64,000 bases of DNA from Shewanella insulae (lineage in GTDB: Bacteria; Pseudomonadota; Gammaproteobacteria; Enterobacterales; Shewanellaceae): assembly GCF_009831655.1 (NCBI RefSeq), contig NZ_WRPA01000007.1:124001-188000 (forward strand), given 5' to 3'. Under the pieces are notes generated by a model. It made no database searches, had not been told where the DNA came from, and saw nothing but the letters and a program-made list of their open reading frames with translations. Both the position numbers and the translations under genes were made by a program. The number at the start of each line of letters is the position of its first letter. The first letter of the stretch is position 1. This document shows, in pieces, positions 8,645-17,561 of the stretch.

Positions 8645-9166
8645 CTACTGCTTGATGCACTGCAATAGCACGACGAAAGGGGGCATGTTGTTGTGGGCGA
8701 CGCTGTGGCCTTCGGGCTCGGTGCGACGTTTTTGATGTTGGCGCATGCCCACATCATCGCCCTCTCCGGTCGCGTATTCCGGCTCGTCTCCCGAGTCATA
8801 GTAGTACCAATCGTCGTAGACATGGGTGTGCTTGGGTAATTCGGCGAGTGTCAGTTTATGCTTCTCCTCACCGCCTTTGTCATTGAGCTTGCGTACCGAC
8901 AGCGCATTCTCCTGATGATTCACGGCTAAGGTAAAGCGGCCACGTCCCTCGCTGTAGGGCTGCCACCCCTCAGGGCAAGCGGTTAGATCGAAATAGGCCA
9001 CCGTCTTGGCGGGTATGATGCTGCCGGTTCCGGCTATCTGTTTGCTCAGGGCAGAGAGTCCTTGCGCGTTGGCGAGGTTGTTGGCCGCGAGTTCTGTGTA
9101 TTTCACATAGCCAAAGAGTGCCAGCGATGCGGTGAGCAGCACAGTAACCAGTAGATTCCATTTCAT
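8645..9166 (-). CDS. Membrane-anchored tail-collar-like protein
   Basis: The product has 173 residues from the ATG at 9166, which AAGGAAG precedes. It begins with one hydrophobic helix (about 5-20) that acts as signal or anchor. The rest looks like the phage tail collar / microcystin-dependent protein fold: CPEGWQPYSEGRGRFTL (64-80), LTLAELPKHTHVY and the closing HNNMPPFVVLLQCIK. In phage the domain joins tail-fibre parts; chromosomal single-domain versions are common but of unclear role. There are no phage genes nearby. A region rich in D, E, Y and G (about 118-140) separates the HTH motif from the C-terminus. Confidence 0.75.
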   Translation of the reverse strand: MKWNLLVTVLLTASLALFGYVKYTELAANNLANAQGLSALSKQIAGTGSIIPAKTVAYFDLTACPEGWQPYSEGRGRFTLAVNHQENALSVRKLNDKGGEEKHKLTLAELPKHTHVYDDWYYYDSGDEPEYATGEGDDVGMRQHQKRRTEPEGHSVAHNNMPPFVVLLQCIKQ

Positions 9167-9193
9167 TATTAACTTCCTTGTGTCGAATTGCAC

Positions 9194-9540
9194 TCCACTG
9201 AAATAGCCGGAGTCTATATCATTATTTTTATTAATTATTTAACCTACGCTATTTATTTTTGCGCCGCAACAGGTGGATTCTTACGCGGGTTTTTTTCGAG
9301 TCATCTCGTCACCTTGCTCGGTGAAAAATGTGTGATCACATTTATTCAACATTTGCTAAAACATGACATGCTTAACAATTCTTCGGCTAATCTAGTGCTA
9401 GGTGTTGTAACTCCAAGCCAGTTCACGTTTTATATATTCCTTAAGTGATACTTTTGTGTTCCGCAAATGGATGTGTATCGCTTTAAGTCCTTATTTATTA
9501 AAAGGCTTTGTTCTCAAGGCCGGTTCAGCTAGGAATATCT
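9194..9540. promoter_or_regulatory. AT-rich intergenic region with a palindrome
   Basis: This stretch of roughly 350 bases is visibly more AT-rich than its neighbours and has no convincing gene; the 86-codon frame at 9188-9448 lacks a ribosome binding site. It contains a perfect inverted repeat AAATGTG-TGAT-CACATTT at 9326-9343, about 200 bases before the radical SAM gene. The repeat resembles a shortened CRP-type palindrome but has the wrong spacing for CRP, so the binding protein is unknown. Confidence 0.45.
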
Positions 9541-10884
9541 ATGTCTTCGTCTTCTATTATTCAAACGGCGCCAGGTGCATTGATTAAGCCGTACCAAGCT
9601 AACATTACCGTCCCTAACTGGATGCTGAGCTCGATGGAACGAGTGATGCAGTATTATGTCGACAAGAACCTACGACTCGATACCCAGTCCGCCTCTATGA
9701 TGCCGGCACCCATAGAAGGTAAGAAGTACATGCTCTATGCCCATGTGCCTTTCTGCCATACCTTGTGCTCCTTCTGCACCTTCCACCGTTTCCTGTTTAA
9801 GGAGGAGAAGGCGCGCGCCTATTTCGTCTCGTTGCGTAAGGAGATGGAGATGGTCAAGGCGCTGGGCTATGACTTCGAGTCCATGTATATCGGCGGTGGC
9901 ACCACCACAGTGCTAGAAGATGAACTGGCACGCACCATAGAACATGCCAAGAAGCTCTTTCCTAGCATCAAGGAGGTCTCCTGCGAGTCGGACCCTCAGC
10001 ACCTGGACAGCCCAGGTTTTAAACAGCTCGAAGGCCTGGTGGATCGTATGTCTATCGGGGTGCAGAGCTTCAACGACGACATCCTGGCGATGACAGATCG
10101 ACTGGATAAGTTTGGCTCGGGGCAACAGACCTTCGATAAGATCATGGCGGCCAAGGAGTTGTTTCCCATCATCAACGTGGATCTCATCTTCGGCTTCCGT
10201 GGCCAGACAGATGAGGTGATCCAGAACGACTTGGATATGGCCTCTCGTCTCGACCCACGTCAGATCACCACCTATCCCTTGATGATCACCCATCAGACCC
10301 GTAAGAGCGTCAAGGGCAAGCTGGCCGCGCCTCAGGGCGATATGGCACGTCAATATCGCCAGATCTTAAATAGCCTGAACGGCCAGTATAACCAGCTGTC
10401 GGCCTGGGCATTCGGTAAGGCCAACAACGAAGGTTTCGATGAGTATGTGATCGATTATGACGAGTATCTGGGAGTAGGTTCTGGCTCTTTCAGCTTTCTC
10501 AACGACACCCTGTATGTGAATACCTTCTCCCTGCGCAAGTACCAGGAGAATATCGCCTCGGGCCGCATGGGGGTCGAGCAGCAGAAGAACTACAGTCAGA
10601 AGGATGTGATGCAGTATCGCTTCCTGCTGGGCATGTTCTCTGGCCGTCTGTCCCGCAAATATTTCCGCGACACCTTCGGCGTTAACCTGGATTGGGCCCT
10701 GTTTAAGGAGATGACCTCGATGAAGGCGATCGGCGCCATCAAGAACGACCCCAAGGATCCCGATAACCTGATCGTGACGGATAACGGTAAGATGATGGGC
10801 CTGCTGATGATGAAAGAGTTCTACTCAGGCATGGATAACGTGCGGGCACAACTGCGTAAGCCGCTCAAGCCCTGTGATATGTAG
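9541..10884 (+). CDS. HemN/HutW-like radical SAM protein
   Basis: The 447-residue protein carries the radical SAM cluster motif C-x3-C-x2-C at C72, C76 and C79 (HVPFCHTLCSFC), a glycine-rich SAM site (YIGGGTTT) and the HemN-like segments MSIGVQSFNDDIL and NVDLIFGFRGQT. It belongs to the coproporphyrinogen III oxidase-like family, which includes true HemN, HemW chaperones and HutW/ChuW haem-opening enzymes. The extra Cys that HemN has right after the cluster motif (CGC) is replaced by Thr-Phe, so ordinary HemN activity is doubtful. No haem uptake genes are adjacent. The start at 9541 follows AGGAATATCT and is preferred to 9508. Confidence 0.8.
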   Translation: MSSSSIIQTAPGALIKPYQANITVPNWMLSSMERVMQYYVDKNLRLDTQSASMMPAPIEGKKYMLYAHVPFCHTLCSFCTFHRFLFKEEKARAYFVSLRKEMEMVKALGYDFESMYIGGGTTTVLEDELARTIEHAKKLFPSIKEVSCESDPQHLDSPGFKQLEGLVDRMSIGVQSFNDDILAMTDRLDKFGSGQQTFDKIMAAKELFPIINVDLIFGFRGQTDEVIQNDLDMASRLDPRQITTYPLMITHQTRKSVKGKLAAPQGDMARQYRQILNSLNGQYNQLSAWAFGKANNEGFDEYVIDYDEYLGVGSGSFSFLNDTLYVNTFSLRKYQENIASGRMGVEQQKNYSQKDVMQYRFLLGMFSGRLSRKYFRDTFGVNLDWALFKEMTSMKAIGAIKNDPKDPDNLIVTDNGKMMGLLMMKEFYSGMDNVRAQLRKPLKPCDM

Positions 10885-10924
10885 CCCTGCGATATGTAAG
10901 GGGCATTTGCTATCTGAGCTGAAG

Positions 10925-10950
10925 AGGCCGATCATAGATCGGCCTTTTTT
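10925..10950 (+). terminator. Terminator after the radical SAM gene
   Basis: Perfect arms AGGCCGATC and GATCGGCCT with a three-base loop, followed by six T including the last stem base. It lies between the radical SAM gene and the HD hydrolase gene. Confidence 0.9.
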
Positions 10951-10968
10951 ATTGTCGGAGTCTTAAAG

Positions 10969-11592
10969 ATGCAAGCCTTTGAAAGTCTGTTTTCACAATT
11001 TCTCGAAAGCGTTGCACCGACCGATGCCGCTCACGATGTGCAGCACATTACCCGAGTGGTGAAGACAGCCAAACGTCTGTGCGGTCTCGAATCTGCCTGT
11101 GCCGAAGTGGTGGTACCCGCCGCCTGGCTGCATGACTGTGTCACCCTGGCAAAAGACGATCCCAGGCGCAGTCAGAGCTCTAAGATGGCCGCGGACAAGG
11201 CTATCGCCTTCCTCGCCGAGGTGGGTTATCCGCAGCAGTATTTGGCCGCCATTCACCATGCCATTCTCGCCCACAGTTTCAGTGCGAGTGTCGCTCCCGA
11301 GACGCTGGAAGCCAAGATAGTGCAGGATGCCGATAGACTGGATGCCCTGGGCGCCATAGGCGTGGTGCGTTGCCTGCAGGTTGGCGCAGCGTTGGGACGA
11401 CCCCTGTATGATGGGGAGGATCCCTTCTGTCGGGAGCGGGCGGCGGATGATGGCCGTTACACCTTAGACCATTTCAAGCAGAAGCTGTTTACCCTGGCGG
11501 ATACCATGCAGACAGCGGCTGCGAGGGAAGAGGCGCAGCGTCGTACTCGGGTAATGCAGGGCTTTCTCGATCAGCTGGCTCAAGAGATCTAG
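10969..11592 (+). CDS. HD-domain phosphohydrolase, YedJ-like
   Basis: The product has 207 residues. The metal ligands of the HD superfamily are visible as HDVQH near residue 22, AAWLHDCV near 53-58 and the late Asp in QDADRLDALGAIG. The order and length match E. coli YedJ, an uncharacterised HD hydrolase thought to act on nucleotides or phosphorylated metabolites. It has its own space after a terminator, and its last four bases overlap a small convergent gene. Confidence 0.83.
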   Translation: MQAFESLFSQFLESVAPTDAAHDVQHITRVVKTAKRLCGLESACAEVVVPAAWLHDCVTLAKDDPRRSQSSKMAADKAIAFLAEVGYPQQYLAAIHHAILAHSFSASVAPETLEAKIVQDADRLDALGAIGVVRCLQVGAALGRPLYDGEDPFCRERAADDGRYTLDHFKQKLFTLADTMQTAAAREEAQRRTRVMQGFLDQLAQEI

Positions 11593-11804
11593 GGGAGGCG
11601 CTCGGGAGCCTGTCTGTGATTCACCTTAGCACGGCGCGCTAACTTCTGCTCAAGCTGACGAGCCTCCTGGCGTATCTGTTCGATAAAGAGATCTTGGTAA
11701 CCTAGCAGCTCAAATTCTCTCAGGCATTGGTGGTAGCGGCGCAGTTTTTCTTCCCAGCAGAGCGGCTTATCCATCAGCTCTTCTAATGTCAGTATTGAGT
11801 CCAT
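11589..11804 (-). CDS. Small conserved hypothetical protein
   Basis: The 71-residue, charged, probably helical product (Glu, Arg and Gln rich, two cysteines) has no signal or membrane segment. It overlaps the end of the convergent HD hydrolase gene by four bases. The sequence looks like real protein, with regular heptad-like spacing in IRQEARQLEQKLARR, but I do not recognise the family. Function unknown. Confidence 0.6.
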   Translation of the reverse strand: MDSILTLEELMDKPLCWEEKLRRYHQCLREFELLGYQDLFIEQIRQEARQLEQKLARRAKVNHRQAPERLP

Positions 11805-12099
11805 TCAATAACCTCACAATCTCCTTATGCTCGTCAGCGTAACGTCAAGTTGTCACCTTGTTGAGGCTGATTTTTATGTCGAAACGTCATAAGTCGAAAG
11901 TTTTGTGTTGTTTTTATCAATCTTTTCAATCGCTTATTTTGTTTTCAAGATTGGCTTAAGTGAGGGGGCGCATATCGCCTAAGCTAATATGGGTGATCGC
12001 TTACGCACTTATTGGTCGATAAGCTCATGGAGGTATGTTTGTGGAGCATCCTGTAATAGGGTAGCTTGGTGAACTCTTCATTTTGTACAGGGAAATCAG

Positions 12100-12387
12100 A
12101 TGATAGTACGTATTGGCGAATTTCAGGCCGCGCCGGGCCAGGCAGAGGCATTGAAGGCCTTCCTCCTCTCATTGAGCGATTATATTTGCAACTCACCGGG
12201 CTGCCTCAGCTATGAGGTATTGTGTCCGGTCGACGAGGCGGACCGCCTGATGGTGATCGAGCGTTGGGAATCTGCCGAGCAGCACAGGGCCTCGGTGCAG
12301 GCTTATCCGAGCGATAAGATGCAGGCCGCCATGTCGCTGTTCGCCGCACCGCCGACTGGCGGCTACTATTCGCTGGCTCAAGCTTAG
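12100..12387 (+). CDS. Antibiotic biosynthesis monooxygenase (ABM) domain protein
   Basis: This 95-residue single-domain protein has the ferredoxin-like ABM fold pattern: MIVRIGEFQAAPGQAEALKAFL, a central SPGCLSYEVLCPVDEADRLMVIERWESAEQHRAS, and a short tail. Family members include quinol monooxygenases such as YgiN and haem-degrading IsdG types; the substrate cannot be told. The WE-x5-H segment is typical of the family. It lies 21 bases before the GNAT gene and the two may be co-transcribed. The 295 bases upstream are AT-rich with no gene and probably hold its promoter. Confidence 0.8.
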   Translation: MIVRIGEFQAAPGQAEALKAFLLSLSDYICNSPGCLSYEVLCPVDEADRLMVIERWESAEQHRASVQAYPSDKMQAAMSLFAAPPTGGYYSLAQA

Positions 12388-12408
12388 GCTTACGGCAGGG
12401 CTTTAGTG

Positions 12409-13362
12409 ATGATCTATTTCGAGACAGAGCGGCTTATCTGCCGCGCCTTCGAGCGGGCCGATCTTCAGGCCTTCACCGCCTACCGTGCCGATCCTGAGGT
12501 TGCCCGCTACCAGAGCTGGCAAGATTACCAGTATCAGGATGCCCTGGCGCTGTTCGAAAATTTACAGCAGACACCCTTCGAGACGCCCGGTACCTGGATG
12601 CAGCTGGCCCTCGAGTGTCGTCAGCCCCAGGCCTTGGTGGGGGATCTGGCGCTGCATTTCATCGATGCGCAGCAGGTTGAGATAGGCTTTACCCTGGCAA
12701 GTGAGCATCAGGGAAAGGGCTTGGCGCGAGAGGCGCTGCAGGGGTTGTTGGTGTATCTGTTTGAGGGCCTGGGTAAACACAGACTCTCGGCCATCACAGA
12801 CGTGCAAAATCACGCCGCCTGGGGGCTGCTGGAGCGCCTGGGCTTTCGCCGCGAGGCTCATTATCGCGATAACATCTTCTTTAAGGGCAGCTGGGGCAGT
12901 GAGTATGGCTATGGCCTGCTGGCGCGTGAGTGGCGTGAGGCACAGGCGGGCGAGCCTTTGCAGGAGTTTCGTCTGATCAAACGTGTGGCGCCTCTCAATG
13001 ATTTCCTGCGCCTGCGGCAGATAACAGGCCTGACCCCAAGGTCTCGCGAGGCGGCAGAACTCGGCCTGCCCCTGAGTCTGTTTGGCGTACATATTTTGGC
13101 GGGTGACAGGGTGATCGCCATGGGGCGGGTGGTGGGCGACGGCGCACTCAACTTCGAGCTGGTGGATATCGCCGTGGATCCCGAATATCAGGGGCGCGGC
13201 CTGGGCAGCGCTATCATGAGCGCCATCATGGCCTATCTCGACGAGACGGCGCCTAAGGGGGCCTACATCACCTTAATGGCTGATGTGCCTGCCCTTTATC
13301 TCAAATTTGGCTTCGAGTACTCGCGTCCGGCGAGTGAAGGCATGTATAAGTTACAGGCCTAA
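12409..13362 (+). CDS. Fusion of two GNAT acetyltransferase domains
   Basis: The 317-residue protein contains an N-terminal RimJ/RimL-like domain (about 1-170; ETERLICRAFERADL, then EHQGKGLAREAL as the acetyl-CoA loop and LLERLGFRREA) and a second GNAT domain (about 185-317; VDPEYQGRGLGSAIM as the acetyl-CoA loop and LYLKFGFEYSRP). Both loops keep the Q/R-x-x-G-x-G/A pattern, so both could bind acetyl-CoA. Substrates are unknown. The ATG at 12409 is chosen over the GTG at 12406 because AGGG lies eight bases upstream. Confidence 0.85.
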   Translation: MIYFETERLICRAFERADLQAFTAYRADPEVARYQSWQDYQYQDALALFENLQQTPFETPGTWMQLALECRQPQALVGDLALHFIDAQQVEIGFTLASEHQGKGLAREALQGLLVYLFEGLGKHRLSAITDVQNHAAWGLLERLGFRREAHYRDNIFFKGSWGSEYGYGLLAREWREAQAGEPLQEFRLIKRVAPLNDFLRLRQITGLTPRSREAAELGLPLSLFGVHILAGDRVIAMGRVVGDGALNFELVDIAVDPEYQGRGLGSAIMSAIMAYLDETAPKGAYITLMADVPALYLKFGFEYSRPASEGMYKLQA

Positions 13363-13498
13363 TTGGTTGAGAAGCCCTGCGGGCCTTGATATAAAGGAGG
13401 CTCGGCGGGCCCCAAAGTATTAGGTTTCCGGGGCTAATTTTCTCAACCCGTTTAGGCGAGCTTCATTTTCTCCTGATCCGCTGTTACTCGGAGCATGC

Positions 13499-14359
13499 AT
13501 GGCCAAAATTCTGCTGGTAGCCAACCTCAATTGCGATCGTATTCTCAGACTCGATAAACCCTTGAAGATGGGGGGGCGGTTTCACTATCAAGATGGTGGC
13601 CAGCGCCTGGGGGGCGGCGGTGCCAACACAGGCATAGGCCTGGTGTGGGCCGGGCACGAGGTAGCACTGGTGAGCCAGGTGGGCCGTGACGAGATAGGCG
13701 ACTGGCTGCTGGCCGAGACCAGCACCCTGGGGATAGATTGCCGCCTGATGCAGCGCTATCAGCAACATACCTGTGAGATGCTGCTGGTGATGACCCCGGA
13801 TGGTGAGCGCACCATCATACGTCCAGAGCGCCCCAGATTCGAGCTGGCGGCGCCGCCGAACTGGCGTCAGTGGGATGCCCTCTATATCAACTCTTCCGCG
13901 GAAGGCGCGGTGAGCTGGGCCAAGACAGCCTTGCCCCACAGCCTGGTGGTGGCGCAGCTGGCCAAGGATAACCGTGAGCGTCCCTGCCATGTGCTGATCG
14001 CCTCGCGAGCCGACATGCAGGGTCGTAGCGAACTGTCGCCCTGGCAGTATGGCCTCTCCATTGCCGGAGACAGTCTGCAGGCCTTCATAGTGACAGATGG
14101 CGAGTCGGGCGCCATTCTCTATCAGGCGGATTCACAGACCCATGTGGCGGCCGAGTCGGCCAGCGTGGTCGATACCACTGGGGCGGGAGACGCCTATGCG
14201 GCAGGCTTGATCCATGGGCTGGTGCGTGGCGATGAGTTTTGTCAGGCCATGGCCGAAGGCGCCCGCTGGGCAGCCTTTGCGGTGGCCACCGAGAGTTCGA
14301 TACCGGGAGCAGGGCTAAAAAACTATCTGGAAAATGAGCGAGCGAAAGAAGAGGCCTAG
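13499..14359 (+). CDS. PfkB-family carbohydrate kinase
   Basis: The 286-residue product shows both signatures of the ribokinase/PfkB family: an N-terminal glycine-rich segment GGQRLGGGGANTGIGLVWAG (about 35-54) and the C-terminal anion-hole motif DTTGAGDAYAAGL (about 222-234) with the catalytic Asp. It should phosphorylate a sugar or nucleoside with ATP. No transporter or catabolic gene is adjacent, so the substrate is unknown. The start lies three bases after GAGC with no strong ribosome binding site. Confidence 0.85.
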   Translation: MAKILLVANLNCDRILRLDKPLKMGGRFHYQDGGQRLGGGGANTGIGLVWAGHEVALVSQVGRDEIGDWLLAETSTLGIDCRLMQRYQQHTCEMLLVMTPDGERTIIRPERPRFELAAPPNWRQWDALYINSSAEGAVSWAKTALPHSLVVAQLAKDNRERPCHVLIASRADMQGRSELSPWQYGLSIAGDSLQAFIVTDGESGAILYQADSQTHVAAESASVVDTTGAGDAYAAGLIHGLVRGDEFCQAMAEGARWAAFAVATESSIPGAGLKNYLENERAKEEA

Positions 14360-14483
14360 TGGGCAGAACTTGTCATCATAATGTCATTAACTCGGCTTAG
14401 AGTATCGGCATTGGTCGCAAGCAGTTCCCTGACCTTGTTTTGTGTAGCTTCTTTTCTAACATAGTGTGTTTTTCTGTTCTCTC

Positions 14484-14507
14484 GCCCCATCTTCTGGGGC
14501 ATTTTTT
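14484..14507 (+). terminator. Terminator after the PfkB-family kinase gene
   Basis: GCCCCA, a five-base loop, TGGGGC and then a run of seven T. It serves the plus strand. Confidence 0.8.
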
Positions 14508-14512
14508 TGCCC

Positions 14513-14545
14513 GAAAAAAAGCCCCGACCTTTTGGTCAGGGCTTA
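14513..14545 (-). terminator. Terminator of the S33-like hydrolase gene
   Basis: On the minus strand: a stem with arms around GCCCTGACC and GGTCGGGGC, loop AAAA, then seven T. It lies just downstream of the convergent hydrolase gene, back to back with the plus-strand terminator. Confidence 0.8.
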
Positions 14546-14561
14546 GGCTGAATGCTTGCTG

Positions 14562-16019
14562 TTAGTTGTACTTAAACACGGGAATCATGCTGGTACACTG
14601 GGTCTTTATCTTCTGTTCCGGGGCCGCCAGGAAGGCCATGGTAATGCCGTCGATACAGTTGCGATAAGGGTTCTCCGAGGTCAACTGCACGTGGCCGCCC
14701 TGAGGGTTGGTGAACAGCTGGGCATTTGGCATGTTCTTCACCACTAACTCCCCCCAGGCTGGTGGCGTCTGAGGATCGTTACCGCCGTTAACCACCAGGA
14801 TGGGTAGGTTACTGGTAACGGCCTGGGTCTCTATGCTATCGGCCGCGGCCACATCCCACGCCTTACAGCTGTCGATATCGAATCCCTGATGGAACACCTT
14901 GTCTACGGTCAGTGTGGTCGTGGTAGACCAGTTCTTGTCGTTGCGACCCACTAAGGCTGTTTGGTTGAGGAAGGCATATTCCTCGGAGCAGACCACAGAC
15001 AGGGCCATAGGGGCAAAATAGTCCTCGTCGGGTTCGTTGTCTTTATCCTTGATGATGATGTTCAGGTCCTTGTCGATCGCCTGGATCAGGGGGACGACCC
15101 TGGCATCACCCACTAGATTGGCGATGTAGTTGACGAAACGGATGGCTGCCTGATCTTCCCCCTGATTCTGTAGTCGCGCGATGATAGATTCGATCATCGG
15201 CTTGAGGATCTCCGATGCGCACTTAGTGGAGGCGTCGCAGTTGGCGATGATGCGATCCAGCGTGGCATAGGTGGCCCAAGGCGTATCGGATAGGCCGTTG
15301 ACCTCTATGGGGAATACACCGTCGAGGATGACGCTACGGATCCCTTGGCTATCTTCGCGTATGATGGTCTCTGCCAGTCGAGTGCCGTAGGAGCCGCCGT
15401 AGAGGTTCCAGCTGTCGAGCTTGAGCGCCTTTCTCAGCATGATGAAGTCATGGGCGCTCTGCACGCTCTGGTAGGCGCTGAAATCTACCCCCTTGGCCTT
15501 GAGGCGGGCCTTACAGGCCTTGACCTGCTCGATTGAGCCTTTGACCGTGTTAAATTCGGTGCACTTGTAGGCCGGTTTGGCGTGGCCTGTGCCGCGCTGA
15601 TCCACCAGATAGAAGTCGCGGTCGTTCCAGAGGTATTTCGCCTTGCTCTGGGTGAAGTCTTCCAAACTGTCGATGGCCGAGTAGCCCGGGCCACCCTGCA
15701 GGTAGACCACGGGATCGGCCTTGACCTCTGTCTTGGTCGCCGGGATCTTCAGCACGGCGATCTCCATGGTTGTCTTGGAGGCGCTCTGGCCCTTAAGGGC
15801 ATGTTTTTCCGGTACCGTCAAATAGCCGCAGCTGGCACCTTTGGGCAGATCCTGGCTCTTGGTGAACGTGCTGCAGTCGACGCTGGCGTAGGTGCCCACC
15901 TTGCTGGCGACCTCCTTCTTAGTGTCAGACTTGCTCGATTGGTTACAGCCGCCGAGGAGGGCGGTTGCCATGACGAGTGTGCCAAAGGCCAATAGGTTGG
16001 GCTTGTGTGTCAGGCTCAT
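14562..16019 (-). CDS. S33-type alpha/beta hydrolase lipoprotein (TAP-like C-terminus)
   Basis: The 485-residue product has a lipoprotein signal with lipobox LLGGC near residue 25. The alpha/beta hydrolase core shows VVYLQGGPGYSA (oxyanion region), DQRGTGHAKP, nucleophile elbow GGSYGT, the Asp-containing VVNGGNDPQTP and the His-containing QGGHVQL, so the Ser-Asp-His triad is complete. The layout matches prolyl-aminopeptidase-like / tripeptidyl peptidase (TAP) proteins, with a cysteine-rich lid. It is probably an envelope-anchored exopeptidase. The ATG at 16019 follows AAGGAAG and is preferred to the TTG at 16025. Confidence 0.85.
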   Translation of the reverse strand: MSLTHKPNLLAFGTLVMATALLGGCNQSSKSDTKKEVASKVGTYASVDCSTFTKSQDLPKGASCGYLTVPEKHALKGQSASKTTMEIAVLKIPATKTEVKADPVVYLQGGPGYSAIDSLEDFTQSKAKYLWNDRDFYLVDQRGTGHAKPAYKCTEFNTVKGSIEQVKACKARLKAKGVDFSAYQSVQSAHDFIMLRKALKLDSWNLYGGSYGTRLAETIIREDSQGIRSVILDGVFPIEVNGLSDTPWATYATLDRIIANCDASTKCASEILKPMIESIIARLQNQGEDQAAIRFVNYIANLVGDARVVPLIQAIDKDLNIIIKDKDNEPDEDYFAPMALSVVCSEEYAFLNQTALVGRNDKNWSTTTTLTVDKVFHQGFDIDSCKAWDVAAADSIETQAVTSNLPILVVNGGNDPQTPPAWGELVVKNMPNAQLFTNPQGGHVQLTSENPYRNCIDGITMAFLAAPEQKIKTQCTSMIPVFKYN

Positions 16020-16262
16020 ATACAACTTCCTTATGGGTTACAGACGAAGGCAATGAACCTGGCGAGTCGCAGAGACTCGGCACCTTAGGGTTCCGTGCCG
16101 TGATTATCTGTAGCGCATTATGAGGAGGCTGGCTTCTGGGAAACAGAAGCACTCTGTATGGCTTTGTCTCGGCTTTGTATCAGAAAGCTTTTTAATAGGA
16201 TAGCGTTAAGTCGGAGACCGCTAAGTTGGGAGGCTCAGTTAACACTTAGAAGTGAAGTGGGG

Positions 16263-17555
16263 TCATTCGGCCTTGGGCAGGCGCAGGGTAAAGCAGGGGC
16301 CGCCCAGCTCGCTGTCGCCTAAGGTTAGCTCGCCCTGATGCTGACGCACTATCTGCTTGGCGATGGCCAGTCCAAGGCCGTGGCCGCCACTCTGCCTGTC
16401 TCTGGCCTTGTCCAGACGCACGAAGGGTTCGAAGATAGATTGCCAATAGTCCTGGGGAATGGGCGGGCCGTCGTTGGCTATCTCGATAAGCACGCTGGTT
16501 TCGTCGCTGCAAAGGGTCACGATGACGCAGCTTTGGGCGTACTTGTAGCCGTTGCGTATGATGTTGCTGGTGGCCCGCAGCAGCAGATGGTTGGCGATGG
16601 GGGCCATCAGGCTGTCGTCGCCCTCAAGTTGCAGGCGTTTTTGCGTCTCAAACTGCAGGTGTTCCAGCTGGCTGGCTAACAGCGGATAGAGGTTGGTTGG
16701 TGTCAGGCTGAGATGGGCATCTGGCCTTTCTAGCTTGGCAAACTGCAACAGCTCCTCAATCATGCCGCCCAGCTCGTTGAGATCTTCCTGAATTCCTTCA
16801 AGATATTGCATCTGCTCGGGGCGTACGCCCGAGTCGTCCAGCATGTCCAGATTGCACTGGATGCGGAAGATGGGGGTGCGCGACTCGTGGGCGATGGCGT
16901 TGGTGAGGTTCTTGTGGCTCTGGATCAGCTGAGAGATGCGATCGGCCATGATGTTGAACGACAGGTTAAGCTGACCCACGCTGTGAAGGCTGCTGGTGGA
17001 GGCGCGGGCGCTGAAATCGCCATAGGCGAAGGCGATACAGGTCTTCTCCAGTCGCGCCAGTCGCCGGGAGATCACAAACAGTACCATGATGCTGATAAGC
17101 GCCAGTGCGGCACACAACTCGACGAAGACAAACCACTCCTTGCGGTTAATGGTGTTGATAAAGGGGGAGTCTGGGTCGTTGATGATGCCATAGACAACCT
17201 CTGGGTCGCTCGCCAGGCTGAAGTAGGCCTGATTCTCGTCCACATCTTCTATGTAGAGCCCGTAGTCTTTAACCCCCTGTTTGATCGCCTCACTCAGGGT
17301 GTCATCCGCGACTTCATAGCGGGTCAGTGCCAGGTGGATATCCTTGGTAAAGCCTTGCAGTGCCTGCTCTGCCGCCTGCGCTCCTTGAGTTTCGCCTATC
17401 TTGTCTACTAATTTGCGGGTGGCGGTGATCTCGTTGGCCAGCGAGGTGGCGTCCAGTGAGTCGGTGGAGAAGAGCTCAAACTGGTCCATGGCGATCACCG
17501 CAATAAAGAAGATCGCCAGGGCCGTGCTATAGATGAGGATAAACAGACGCGTCAC
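16263..17555 (-). CDS. rstB: Sensor histidine kinase, RstB-like
   Basis: The 430-residue protein has two membrane helices (about 4-22 and 143-163) around a periplasmic sensor of about 120 residues, then HAMP and kinase domains. The phosphorylation site is His223 in AIAHESRTPIFRI, where the common Leu of HELRTP is Ser. The ATP-binding lid has NGPPIPQDYWQ and GGHGLGLAI. It begins with GTG six bases after the response regulator gene, so the two form an operon. The name is by similarity of the pair to E. coli RstAB; the signal is unknown. Confidence 0.85.
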   Translation of the reverse strand: MTRLFILIYSTALAIFFIAVIAMDQFELFSTDSLDATSLANEITATRKLVDKIGETQGAQAAEQALQGFTKDIHLALTRYEVADDTLSEAIKQGVKDYGLYIEDVDENQAYFSLASDPEVVYGIINDPDSPFINTINRKEWFVFVELCAALALISIMVLFVISRRLARLEKTCIAFAYGDFSARASTSSLHSVGQLNLSFNIMADRISQLIQSHKNLTNAIAHESRTPIFRIQCNLDMLDDSGVRPEQMQYLEGIQEDLNELGGMIEELLQFAKLERPDAHLSLTPTNLYPLLASQLEHLQFETQKRLQLEGDDSLMAPIANHLLLRATSNIIRNGYKYAQSCVIVTLCSDETSVLIEIANDGPPIPQDYWQSIFEPFVRLDKARDRQSGGHGLGLAIAKQIVRQHQGELTLGDSELGGPCFTLRLPKAE

Positions 17556-17561
17556 AGAAGA

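Noticed and set aside
9326..9343. CRP site at the inverted repeat
   Set aside because: The TGTGA and TCACA halves are not six bases apart, so it does not fit CRP; kept only as an unexplained palindrome.
9188..9448. 86-codon open frame in the AT-rich region
   Set aside because: It has no ribosome binding site and an unconvincing hydrophobic composition, and it sits across a region that looks regulatory.
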